From positions 682,001 through 746,000 of the forward strand of contig JAJTTP010000001.1 in assembly GCA_023313575.1 (NCBI GenBank): DNA of 64,000 nucleotides. The letters are read 5' to 3'. The position numbers and the translations under genes are program-made. The notes under the pieces were generated by a model. That model was given only the letters and a program-made list of their open reading frames with translations, was not told where the DNA came from and searched no databases. Of the stretch, positions 13,201-25,142 are shown piece by piece. Position 1 is the stretch's first letter. Every line of letters begins with the position of its first letter. This DNA is from Eutypella sp. D-1. Lineage: Eukaryota > Ascomycota > Sordariomycetes > Xylariales > Diatrypaceae.

Positions 13201-16200
13201 TTTTAAGTTTATATTAACCGACGATTTTAAAAATATTTTTATCGTTTTTAGTTTCGGTAATAAGCTTATTTTAATACTGCTTTTTAATTTAACGTACCGT
13301 TTTTTTTAAGCTTTAATTAGTTTTTAAGTTCTTTCGGTATTGCTTATTCGGTATACGTGGCATAAATAAGTACTGGTTTTTTTACAGTTTTTATTTTATT
13401 AAATAACGTCCCGGCCGCGGTTATATTTTGGTTTACCCGTAATTTTTATAACCTATTTTAACATTTTTAATAAAGTATTAATAAATATTTCCGTTTTTTT
13501 TTTTAATATCGGGTTTATTAAAAAGAAAAAGTTATTTGGGTTTTACTTTTAATATATATATATTAATTAAAAAAAACGTAAGCGGGCGTTTTCGGGAAAG
13601 CTTAATTTAACGTATAAGGGTTTTTTAAAAAGATTTACCGGTATTTCGGCCATTATTATATAATGGTTAAAGCCGGTATATAAGGTATTATCGATTACCG
13701 CCGTCGCTTTTAAAACGTTTAATAAGGCCAGGTTTAACGTGTTATTTACCGTATATATAAAAGCTTTTAAATTAAAAACGTTTAATAATTATGCTTTTAT
13801 TTATTTTATTATTTTAATATTTAATTTTTTATAACGTCGGTAACCTGGTTATTACGTTTAATATACCGCATTAAAGTTTTTTCCGACGTACCGTTTATTA
13901 ATTAATTTTTAGTTTTTAAAAAGCGTAAAAAGCAAGTAAAGGTTTATTTAATCGATATAAATGTTAATTAATTCGACGTTATTAATTTTTATTACGTAAA
14001 CGTTTAAAAAAACGAAAAGGCGAAATTACGTGGTTTATAAATTACCGGTTTTTTTCGGACGTTTATTTAAATAATATATAAGCATTTTTTTCGTTCGTAT
14101 ATATTATATTATAAATTACGATTTATAATTTTTATTAATTTTTAAATCTTTTTTATTTTATAAGCCGGGGCAGGCGTAAATAACGGGAGGTATTATTAAT
14201 TCGGACCGTAAATTTATTATATTCGTTTTTTTTAATATTTATTTTATAAAAGTTATTTTTTATGTTCCGGAAATATATATAGCTATACCGGGCCATTAGC
14301 TTTTATCCCGGCGGGGGACCGTTTTTATGTTATGTTACGAACTTTTCCTTTATTTATATAAACGCCTCCGGGTTATGGCTGGATTTTAAGCCTTTTATTT
14401 TATCTTTATCTTTATAATCTGATTTAAACTTATATTCGGATTAACCGATATTTAGGTAATGGTTTTTTTAATCGGCATTTATCGGGTCGTTATTTACGAA
14501 ATATAACGGAAAATAAAATTTTAATCGTTATAAAAAAGGTGGTTAAAGTTAAGGTTAAGGTTAAGGTTAAAAAGCGTAAAGCTTTGGCGTCGGGGTGGTA
14601 ATAATTACTTTAAATCTTTTAAGTATTTACGTAAATATTTTAAAAAATTTTTAAACCCGTTAAGTTATTATGGCCCGGTTTTTTATTAAGGCTGTTGCTT
14701 ATATAACCTTTAAATATTATTATTTATTTAATTGTTTAATAAATAAAAGGTAAGTGCAGGTAAGTTTAATAATTTGCCTGTTTTTTTTAATAAATCGGGT
14801 AAAGCATAATAAATTATTATAAATATAAAAGCCTTTATAATTAAGGTATTTAATATAAGCTTAATATATTCCCGGGTTATTATAAGCTTCCCGGTTATAC
14901 CGTTTATACCGTTCGAGCCTATCGTAATTACGTCCGTTATAAAAATCCAAGCAGCGATTATATTATATAATTTTCGGGGCCTTTTTTTATAATTTAGCCG
15001 GTTTAAAATCGAAGATTTTAAAATTTTTAACTTTACGAAAAAAAGTTATTATTTATTTTTAAAGCGGGGACTTTAATACGATACGGTTAATTTTATAATA
15101 ATTAATAAATTTTAAGCCAGTTTATATAATAATTTTATAATAAATAACTTTATTAATTGATTTTAATTTATTACCGGTATAAAAGGTTTCCGGTACTTTT
15201 TATAAAATATACGAAAATTATTATTTAAATTTTTTAAAACGTATGTTTATTTCGTTTAAAGCGGTAAAACGGTTTTATACGTATTAACGGGTTATTTCGT
15301 TCTTTATAATATACGTTTAGCTTATCCTGGTTTTTTATGCTTTTATAATCTTTGCTAAATTAAGGTTTAAGAGTTTTATTATGGCCATCCTAACGTTTAT
15401 TAGCTTAAGGTTTGCCTATTTATGGTTATTTTTTAACCTGAGGAAAAGGCGGCGGTTTAAATATTAACCGGGGTCCTCCCCAGTTTGGATTCTTTAGCCA
15501 AAGGGGGGTGGGGCCATTTTTGCCTTTGCTTAATACGTTAGCTATTATTATCGTTATTTCTAACGTTATTTTACTTTTTATAACTGTATTAAAATATAAT
15601 CTTCCTTTATTAGCCCCGCCGTTACCGTTACGTTTATATATAATATACATGGTGCCGGTTAAGTTAATTAGGCCGGGCGTATTAGTTTATTGCCGTTATT
15701 ATTATTAATTAAAACCTTAACAGGTAACCTTTATTAAAAGGTGTTAATAAAGGGGGTAGGGGGTAAGGCGTGTTAGGATTAGGTAAAACCGTTAGGTTTT
15801 TATATTCCATGCTTTCCGGCGTTAATAATATTAGTGTTAATGGTAATGGTGGTTACGTAGCCGGTAAATTCGGGGTTTAGGCTGTTCGTAATTTTAGCCA
15901 TTACTTTTTTTATTAACTTACGAAATATTTTTATTTACGTTACGTATGTTTTTATGTTATATTTTTTAAAACTAATATCGAAATAAGTAAATAAAATAAA
16001 TAATACGTTAAACTTTATTTTTATCGTTATTTTTTTTTTCCCGTAATACGCGGATTAAAAAAAGTATGGAATCGTTTAATATATTTTTTAGGGTTTTTAA
16101 AATAAAAAAAACCGGTTATAAAAACCTGTTAATTTTATACCGTTTAAATAAGGCTTTTAATTCGTATATGCCCGTGCCAACTTTTTTGTTAAAGCTTAGT

Positions 16201-16460
16201 ATAAATTATAATAATGTTATTACCGTAAAAGCGGTATCGTAAATACGGATGGTTATCGCGGGTATTTCGGGGGTAAAGCGTTTAATGCTTTATTGTAAAA
16301 AAGTTTAAAGTTAAAAAGGTAACGGTTTTATTATTTTTAATATTTACGGGTATACTTAATTTAAAGGCACGGGGTAAATAAGGTTTACGATATAAAGGTT
16401 TTATATGTAAATAAAAATCTTAACAAAGGTTAAGGTAAAAAAAGTAAAAGGGAGAAGGAT
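10260..16460 (-). mobile_element. LINE copy A, full length (about 6.2 kb)
   Basis: On the minus strand the region complementary to about 12200-12430 reads as a LINE RT: a NPIPLFYGVL block, an SFISFIFFILYIE block and YINNIVIL. The last corresponds to the usual catalytic (Y/F)xDD motif with both Asp codons turned to Asn (12269-12274). The 3' end at 10260-10280 carries an ATC/ATT-rich tail instead of a poly(A). Compared with B and C it lacks about 200 bp near 14035-14045. It retains more C and G than B or C around 15420-15530, where a 74-codon frame (15426-15650, minus) survives by chance of weaker mutation. Confidence 0.7.
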
Positions 16461-19400
16461 GATTAATACCTTATAACGTAATAAGTTAATTTTTTTTTCC
16501 GTATCGGTAATTATTTTATTCCCGTTTTTTATTAATAATAAACGGAAATTATCTTTAAGTTTATACCAGCCGATAATTTTAAAAATATCCTTATCGTTAT
16601 TAATTTCGGTAATAAGTTTATTTTAATATTATTTTTTAATTTTCCGTATTATTTCTTTTTATGCTTTAATTAACGTTTACTTTTTTACGTTATTTTCCCG
16701 GTATACCCGTTTTAAACGCGTTATAACTTTTTTATAAAGTAATATCCCGTTTACGGTTATATTTTAATTTACCCGTAATTTTTATAACCCGTTTTAATAT
16801 TTTTAATAAAACGTTAATAAATGTTTCCGTTTTTGCTTTAAATATCGGGTTCGCTTAAAAAAAAAGGTCGTTAAAGTTTTATTCCTAATATAAGTGCATT
16901 AATTAAAAAAAGCATAACCGGGCTTTTTTAAAAAAACTTAATTTAACGTATAATAGTTTTTCGGAAAGGTTTACCGGTATTTCGGTTATTATAATATAAT
17001 AGTCGGAGCCGGTATATAAAATATCGTTAACCGCTGCCGTTATTTATAAAACGTTTAATAATGCCAGGTTTAACGTATTATTTACCGTATAAATAAAAGT
17101 TTTTAAGTTAAAAACGTCGAATAATTATGCCTTTATTTATTTTACCGCTTTAATGCTTAATTTTTTTATAGCGGTAATGGCCTGGCTATTACGTTTAATA
17201 TACCGTATTAAAATTTCCTCCGATATATTATTTATTAAATGGTTTTTAATTTTTAAAAAACGTAAGGAATAAATAAAGGTTTACTTAATCGATATAAATA
17301 TTAGTTACTTTAACGTTATTAATTTTTATTACATATACGTTTAAAAAAATAAAAAGGCGAAACTGCGTGGTTTATATATTAAGGTCCCGTTATACGTATA
17401 TAAGTATTTATAATATTTAAAAGACTTAGTTTTCCGTAAAAGAAAAGATGTTATATTTTAAATAGGTTTTAATTAATTTTTTATTATCGGTTATTTTAAT
17501 TTACGCTTATGGTTTTTATATTAAGATAACGTTAGCTTTAGCTTTAATTACCGTATTTAAAATAATATTATATATTACCGGTTTTTTATAAACGTTAATT
17601 TAAATAATACGAAAGCATTTTCTTTATCCGTAAATATCGCGCTGTAAATAACGATTTATAACTTTTATTAATCCCCGGTTTTTTTTTATTTTATAGGCCG
17701 TAATAAACGTAAGTATTAAAAAGTGTTATTAATTTGGATTATAAATTTATTATATTTAATTTTTTTAATATTTATTTAATAAAAATTATTTTTTATGTTC
17801 CGGAAATAAATATAGCCGTATCGGGTTATTAATTTTTATCCCGACGGAAAGCCGTTTTTACGTTACGTCGTAAGTTTTTTTTTTATCCGTATAAAAGTTT
17901 CCGGGTTATAGCTAAATTTTAAGCTTTTTATTTTATCCGGGGAGGTTTTATTTTTATCCCCGAAGTCCGGTTTAAATTTATAATCGGATTAACCGGTATT
18001 TAAGTAATATTTTTTCTGGTCGGCGTTTATCGGGTTATCGTTTTCGAAATAAATTAAAAGATAAGATTTTAACCGTTATAAAAAAAGTTAAGGTTAAGGT
18101 TAAAACGTTCGGGGTTTTAAGGTTAAGGTAATAATAATTATTTTAAATCTTTTAAATGTTTACGCGGGTACTTTAAAGAATTTTTATACCCGTTAAGTTA
18201 TTAGGTTTCGGTTTTTTGTTAAAGTATTAATAGCCGCGGCCGAGGTTTTTTTATTACTGTTATTTAGATAACCTTTAGGTATTATCGTTAGCCTAATTAT
18301 TTAATAGATATAAAGTAAACGCGGGTAAATTTAATAATTTGCCTATCTTTTTTAATAAGGCGGGCAAAATAAAAAAGGTTATCGTAAATATAAAGGTTAT
18401 TATAATTAAAGCATTTAAAATGGGTTTAACATATTTTTAAATCGTTATAAACTTTCCGGTTATACCGTTTACATTTTTTAAGCTTATTATAATTATGTTT
18501 ATTATAAAAATTTAAATAACGGCCGTATTATATAATTTTTAAGGTTTTTTTTTAAAGTTTGGCCGGTTTAAAGTCGAAAACTTTAAAGCTTTTGATTTTA
18601 CGAAAGAAGGTTATTATTTATTTTTAAAACGGGGACCCTGGCACGATACGGTTAATTTTATAAAAATTAATAAGTTTTAAATTAAATTATATAATAATTT
18701 CGTATTAAATAATTTTATCGATTAATAAGTTTTAAGTTAAATTATATAATAATTTCGTATTAAATAATTTTATCGATTAATTTCGACTTATTACCGGTAT
18801 AAAAGATTTCGGGTATTCCTTATAAAATATACGAAAATTATTATTTAGATTTTTTAAAACGTATGCCCGTTTCGTTTACGGTAATAAAGCGGTTTTATAC
18901 GTATTAACGGGTTATTTCGTTTTTAACAATAAATGTTTAACCTGTTTTAATTTTTTACGTTTTTATAATTTTTATTAAGTTAACGTTTAAAAGTTTTATT
19001 ATAATTATCCTAGCATTTATTAACTTAAATATTATTTATTCGTGGTTATTTTTTAACTTAAAAAAAAGGCGGCGGTTTAAGTATTAATTAGGGTTTTTCC
19101 CCGTTTAAATTTTTTAATTAAAAAGGAATAAAGTTATTTTTGCTTTTATTTAATACGTTAGTTATTATCGTTATTTTTAACGTTATCGTATTTTTTATAA
19201 TTAAATTAATATGTAATCTTTTTTTATTAACCCCGTTATTACCGTTACGTTTATATACGATATACGTGATGCTAATTAGGTTAATTAGGTTAAACGTATT
19301 AATTTATTATTAATGTTATTATTAATTAAGGCCCCGGTAAATAACTTTTATCGGGGGGTATTAATAAAAAAGGTAAAAAATAAAATATATTAAGATTAAA

Positions 19401-20083
19401 TAAAACCGTTAAGCTTTTATATTTTATACTTTTTAATTTTAATAGTATTAATATTAATAATGTTAATAATTACGTAACCGGTAAATTTAAAGTTTAGGTT
19501 ATTTATAATCCTGGTTACCACTTTTTTTATTAGTTTACGGGATATTTTTATTTATGTTACGTCTATTTTTATATCGTAATTTTTAAAATTAATATTTAAA
19601 TAAGCGGATAAAGTAAATAATACGTTAAATTTTATTTTTATCGTTATTTTTCTTTTCCCGTAATACGCGGATTAAAGAAAATATAAAGTTATTTAACGCG
19701 TTTTTTAAAGTTTTTAAAATAAAAGGAACCGGTTTTAAAGGCTTATTAATTTTATACCGTTTAAATAAGGCTTTAAGTTTATATATGCCCATGTTTACTT
19801 TTTTATTAAAAGCAGGTACGGGCGCGGTTTTTAACGGTATTATTACCGCGGGAGCGGTATTACGAATACGGATGGTTATCGCGGGTATTTTAAGGGTTAA
19901 GCGTTTAATGCCTTATTACGGGGGAGTTTAAGGTTAAAAGGGCGGCGGTTTTACTATTTTTAATATTTACGGATGTACCTGATTTAAAGGCATAAAATAA
20001 GTAAAGCTTACGATATAAAGGTTTTATGTATAAGTAAAAGTTTTGGTAATGGTTAAGGTGAGAAAAGTGAAAAGGAGAAGGAT
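16461..20083 (-). mobile_element. LINE copy B, 3'-truncated
   Basis: Collinear with copy A from 13109 to 16460 (for instance the TTAATACCTTATAACGTAAT block at 16463 and 13111) and with copy C. It ends at the same 5' motif as A. The whole RT-containing half is absent. It contains about 200 bp (17371-17571) missing from A and a private 55-bp tandem duplication at 18666-18775. Confidence 0.75.
18666..18775. repeat. 55-bp tandem duplication inside LINE copy B
   Basis: Units 18666-18720 and 18721-18775 differ at one base by eye. Copies A and C have a single unit at the equivalent place, so the duplication arose in copy B or its source. Confidence 0.8.
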
Positions 20084-23000
20084 AGAAGTTATTTTTTAAA
20101 CTTATATTAACCGACGATTTTAAAAATATCCTTATCGTTTTTAACTTCGGTAATAAACTTATCTTAATGCTATTTTTTTAACTTAACGTACCGTTTTTTT
20201 TTAAGCTTTAATTAACTTTTAAGTTTTTTTAATATCGCTTATTCGGTAAACGCAACGTATTCGGGTAATAACTTTTTTATAATTTTCGTTTTATTAAGTA
20301 ATATTTTAACCGCGGTTATGTTTTAATTTATTTATAATTTTTATAACCCGTTTTAATATTTTTAATAAAACGTTAATAAATATTTCCGTTTTTATTTTAA
20401 ATATCGGGTTTATTTAAAAAAAAAAGGTTATTAAGGTTTTATTTTTAATATAAATATACCAGTTAAAAAAAACGTAACCGGACCTTTTTAAAAAAACTTA
20501 GTTTAACGCGTAATAATTTCTTAAAGGGGTTTACCGGTATCTTAGTTATTATAATATCATAATTAAAGCCGGTATATAAGGTATTATCGACCGTTACCGT
20601 TATTTATAAAACGTTTAATAATATTAAATTTAACGTATTATTTACCGTATAAATAAAAGCTTTTAAATTAAAAACGTTAAATAATTATACCTTTATTTAT
20701 TTTATTATTTTAATACCTGGTTTTTTATAACGGCGATAATTTGGTTATTATATTTAATATACCGTATTAAAATCTTTTCCGACGTATCGTTTATTAAATA
20801 GCTCCTAATTTTCGAAAAACGTAAAAAGTAAATAAAGGTTTATTTAATTAATATAAATATTAATTACTTTAACGTCGTTAATTTTTATTACGTATACGTT
20901 TAAAAAGATAAAAAAGCGAAGTTACGTGGTTTATATGTTAAAATCCCGTTATATATATATAAATATTTATAATATTTAAAAAATTTAATTTTCCGTAAAG
21001 GAGAAAATGTTATATTTTAAGTAAATTTTAATTAATTTTTTATTATTAATTATTTTAATTTACGCTTATAATTTTTATATTAAAATAATATTGGCTTTAA
21101 TTTTAATTACCGTATTTAAAATAATATTATATATTACCGGTTTTTTACGGACGTTAATTTAAATAATGTAAAAGCATTTTTTTCGTCCGTAAATATCGCG
21201 TTATAAGTAACGATTTATAACTTTTATTAATCCCCGGTTTTTTTTTATTTTATAAGCCGTAATAAGTGCGGGTATCGGGGGGTGTTATTAATTCGGATTA
21301 CGAGTTTATCGTATTTATTTTTTTTAATATTTATTTAATAAAGGTTATTTTTTATATCCCGGAAATAAATACGGCTATATCGGGTTATTAATTTTTATCC
21401 CGGCGGAGGGCCGTTTTTACGCCACGCCGTAAGTTTTTCCTTTATCCGTATAAACGTTTTCGGGTTATAACTGGATTTTAAACTTTTTATTTTATCCGGG
21501 GAGGTTTTATTTTCGTTTTTAAAGTTCGGTTTAAATTTATAATCGGATTGGCCGATATTTAGGTAATATTTTTCTTAATCGGCGTTTATCGGGTTATCGT
21601 TTTCGAAATAAATTAAAAAATAAGATTTTAACCGTTATAAAAAAAGTTAAAGTTAAAGTTAAAACGTTCGGGGTTTTAAGGTTAAAATGGTAATAATTAC
21701 CTTAAATCTTTTAAATATTTACGCAAATGCTTTAAAAAATCTTTATACCTATTAAGCTGTTAAATTTTAATCCTTTATTAAAGTATTAATAACCGCGGTT
21801 AAAGTTTTTTTTACCGTTATTACTTAAATAACTTTTAAATATTATCGTTAATTTAACTATTTAATAAATATAAAATAAACGCGGGTAAATTTAATAATTT
21901 GCCCGTTTTTTTTAATAAAATAAGTAAAATAAAAAAGGTTATTATAAATATAAAAGCCGTTATAATTAAAGCATTTAAAATAAGTTTAATATATTTTTAA
22001 ATTATTATAAACGTTTCGGTTATACCGTTTATATTTTTTAAACTTATTATAATTACGTTTATTATAAAAATTTAAATAACGGCCGTATTATATAATTTTC
22101 GGGGTTTTTTTTTAAAATTTGGCCGGTTTAAAATCGAAAATCTTAAAGCTTTTAATTTTACGAAAAAAAGTTATTACCTATTTTTAAAACGGGGATTTTA
22201 ACACGATATAATTAATTTTATAAAAATTAATAGGTTTTAAGTTAAATTATATAATAATTTTATACTAAATAATTTTATCGATTAATTTTAACCTATTACC
22301 GGTATAAAAAGTTTCGGGTATTTTTTATAAAATATATAAAAATTATTATTTAAATTTTTCGAAACGTATACCCGTTTTATTTACGGTAATAAAGCGGTTT
22401 TATACGTATTAACGGGCTGTTTTATTTTTAACAATAAACGTTTAACTTATTTTAATCTTTTATATTTTTATAATTTTTATTAAATCGACGTTTAAAAATT
22501 TTATTATAACTATTTTAACGTTTATTAACCTAAATATTACCTATTTATAGTTATCTTTTAATTTAAAAAAAAAGCGGCGGTTTAAATATTAGCTAAGGTT
22601 TTTTTTAATCTGAATTTTTTAATTAAAAAAGGGTAAAACCATTTTTATTTCCGTTTAATACGTCGGTTATTATCGCTATTTTTAACGTTATCGCGTTTTT
22701 TACGATTAAATTAAAATATAATTTTCCTTTATTAACCCCGTTATTACCGTTATGTTTATATACGATATTTTCGGTACCGGTTAAATTAATTAAATAAGCC
22801 GTAACGGTTTATTACCGTTATTATTAATTAAAGCTTTAATAAATAACTTTTATTAAAAGGTATTAATAAAAAGGGTAAAAAGTAAGGTATATTAAAATTA
22901 AACGAAGTTATTAAGTTTTTATATTCCGTATTCCTTAATATTAATAATATTAATAATATTAATAATATTAATTATATTAATAATAATAATAATAACGTAA

Positions 23001-23606
23001 CCGGTAAATTTAAAGTTTAAGTTATTCGTAATTTTAATTATTATTATTTTTATTAATTTACGGGATATTACGGTTTATATTACATATGTTTTTATATTAT
23101 ATTTTTTAAAGCTAATATTTAAATAAGCGGATAAAATAAATAAAATATCGAATTTTACCTTTATTATTACCTTTTTTTTTTTATAACGCGTAAATTAAAA
23201 AAAGTATAAAGTTGTTTAATACTTTTTTCGGGGTTTTTAAAATAAAAAGGACCGGTTTTAAAAACTTATTAATTTTATACTTTTTAAATTAAGCTTTAAG
23301 TTTATATATGCCCGTATTTATTTTTTCGTTAAAAATAGGCGCGGGCGCGGGTTTTAACGGTATTATTACCGTAAAAGCGGTATTGTAAATACAGATAGTT
23401 ATTACGGGTGTTTTAAAAGCAGGGCGTTTTATACCTTATTATAAAAAGGTTTAAGGTTAAAAAAGCGGCGGTTTAACCATTTTTAATATTTATAAATATA
23501 TCTGATTTAAAGGTACGGGGTAAATAAGGTTTATAATATAAAAGTTTTATGTATAAATTAAAGTTTTAACAATGGTTAAGGTAAAAGAAGTAAAAGGGAG
23601 AAGGAT
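20084..23606 (-). mobile_element. LINE copy C, 3'-truncated, outermost
   Basis: Starts at a position equivalent to 13193 of copy A (block TATATTAACCGACGATTTT at 20103), about 84 bp further in than copy B. It runs to the common 5' motif and is followed directly by the right 14-bp duplication. It is strongly RIP-mutated and contains no usable reading frame. Confidence 0.75.
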
Positions 23607-23607
23607 G

Positions 23608-23621
23608 GCCTTTAAGCGTAA
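23608..23621 (+). repeat. right target-site duplication of the LINE array
   Basis: GCCTTTAAGCGTAA, identical to 10246-10259. It lies 48 bp before the stop codon of the next gene, so the array inserted in that gene's 3' flank. Confidence 0.8.
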
Positions 23622-23668
23622 AAGCTATTTTATAAAATATTTTTATAATAATCTTTTAAGTTTAATTA

Positions 23669-24595
23669 TCACGTTTTCCATACCGGCGGCCGTTTTTCGA
23701 TAAATGCGGATATCCCCTCCTTTGCATCTACGGCCCGCGTATGCAGTGCCATTGCTTTGGTGGCCCACTTAGCGGCGGACTCATAGCCGTCAGAACCATC
23801 CAGATCATTCGGCGTGCCGACCTGAGTCCAATACGCCCACTTTCCCTGAGCGAGAGGCTGGCCGGGGGTCCGGAGAGCCAGTTTGTCTACCATCTCAGCG
23901 ACCCTTCTCTCCAGCGCCTCCGGATCAGGCACGGTTTCCACAGCGCCGCCTGGTAACTGGTCCGCTCGCATGGGTTCCGCCAGGGCCAGCATCCTGTATG
24001 TGAATGCGTTGCCCAGCCGTCTGGACAGGATGGTGGAAGGCGAAGTGCAGGGGAGACCGATTGAAGCGCCCGGTAGCTGGAATTGGGTCGACGCGCATGC
24101 GATTGGCAAATCTGTGGACAGGGCGAGCTGCGCGCCGGCAGCGGTAGCAAGGCCTTGGACGACGCCGATTATGGTGGCGGGAGACCGGCGCATGAGGGTC
24201 ATGACCTGGGCGCAGAGATCAAAGGTCTCCAAGGTCTTTGCATGGCTCATGTCACGCATCTCCTTCAGATCGTGACCGGAGGAGAAGATTGGGCCCTCAC
24301 TGCGCAGCACGAGGACGGTCGGCATGTCCTGGCGCACTCTATTCCACTCACTGGAGTCGACGAGCCAGCCATACCGCTGATAATCCCGCTTGGATCCCGT
24401 CGACGCGTCGTTTAGTCTTTTAAGCCACGGATCTTGGAAAACGGGTAGGAGCCGTAGCTTCCCGTCGCTCGAGGTATTAAGATCAACCAGTTGCTTCTTT
24501 AGACTCTTTAGGGCCTCGAAGGACAACGCATTCCTCCGCTTTGGGTTATCCAGGACGAGATATGCTGCCTTAGGGGGCAGCTTGGGCCACTGCAT
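23669..24595 (-). CDS. Enoyl-CoA hydratase/isomerase family protein, ECHDC3-like
   Basis: A 308-residue crotonase-fold protein in one exon. The first oxyanion-hole segment SSGHDLKEM lies at residues 105-113 and the second, QGLATAAGAQLALSTDL, at 147-163, followed by the PGASIGLPCTSP block. The closest remembered relatives are ECHDC3-type proteins, usually mitochondrial and of uncertain substrate. The sequence begins directly at the crotonase N-terminus (PKAAYLVLDNPKRRNALS), and a stop lies 12 bp upstream of the ATG, so any transit peptide would need an upstream exon that I cannot define. An insert at about residues 41-90 separates the first strand from the oxyanion hole. The 3' flank is the RIP-mutated LINE boundary, but the gene itself is unmutated. 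It is divergent from a transcription factor gene 547 bp away. Confidence 0.85.
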   Translation of the reverse strand: MQWPKLPPKAAYLVLDNPKRRNALSFEALKSLKKQLVDLNTSSDGKLRLLPVFQDPWLKRLNDASTGSKRDYQRYGWLVDSSEWNRVRQDMPTVLVLRSEGPIFSSGHDLKEMRDMSHAKTLETFDLCAQVMTLMRRSPATIIGVVQGLATAAGAQLALSTDLPIACASTQFQLPGASIGLPCTSPSTILSRRLGNAFTYRMLALAEPMRADQLPGGAVETVPDPEALERRVAEMVDKLALRTPGQPLAQGKWAYWTQVGTPNDLDGSDGYESAAKWATKAMALHTRAVDAKEGISAFIEKRPPVWKT

Positions 24596-25142
24596 GTTGT
24601 GCGGTACTTAAGGAAACTTGGTTACTGATATGCTCTTCAGCTCTAAAGGGCGGTAGTTTCTCTCAAAGGCGAGCTCGGGATGCGCAGAGCATACCTAACT
24701 GTAAGTTGGAGTTGACATCCACTGTACAATATGGTAACCCCATAATACATAGGCGAGATGGCTTTTAACTCTAGGCCTAGCGGTCCCACTGGCCTCTACC
24801 CTCGACTGAACTAGCCTCCCGATTAGTGGCTGATAGGTTGGCTGGCTGGATAACGCTATGATATCGGGCTTAGCAAACCCGGGCTCGGGGAATTCGGCCT
24901 TAATGATGGGCTAATCTATTACTCGGACCCGAACTCCTGTTCAGAGAATAATCGGCGGGCCAATGTACCACAAAGGAAGGGGCTGGTTACTATTTACTTA
25001 CCTATAGAGGAAGGCACTTACAATTTACATTTGTTCGCATAAGGACGCCAATGCATCTAGCCTCAGCACTGCTTTGGCCTCCTTTGTCTCTGACAATTGC
25101 ACATTCAGTGAGGTAAATAACACTCCCTGGCGCTTTCTATTC
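24596..25142. promoter_or_regulatory. Divergent intergenic region between hydratase and Zn2Cys6 regulator
   Basis: 547 bp separating two start codons on opposite strands, so it must contain both promoters. No TATA box or specific operator was convincingly recognised. Sequence composition is normal and not RIP-like. Confidence 0.5.

Larger units (their letters stand above)
10260..23606 (-). mobile_element. Three-copy LINE (Tad1-like) array, minus strand, single flanking duplication
   Basis: Three direct copies share the same 5' end, which on the plus strand is the motif GGGAGAAGGAT (or a close variant) at about 16450, 20075 and 23597. Copy A (10260-16460) has a full 3' half with RT. Copies B (16461-20083) and C (20084-23606) keep the 5' part only and begin at different internal positions (equivalent to about 13109 and 13193 of copy A). 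The array as a whole, not each copy, is flanked by the 14-bp duplication. All copies are RIP-mutated and non-coding. LINE assignment rests on the RT motif in copy A and the lack of LTRs; the Tad1 clade is inferred from its prevalence in ascomycetes. Confidence 0.75.

Noticed and set aside
15426..15708. Open frames on both strands inside LINE copy A
   Set aside because: Part of the decayed element; the frames survive because RIP was weaker here and do not continue on either side.
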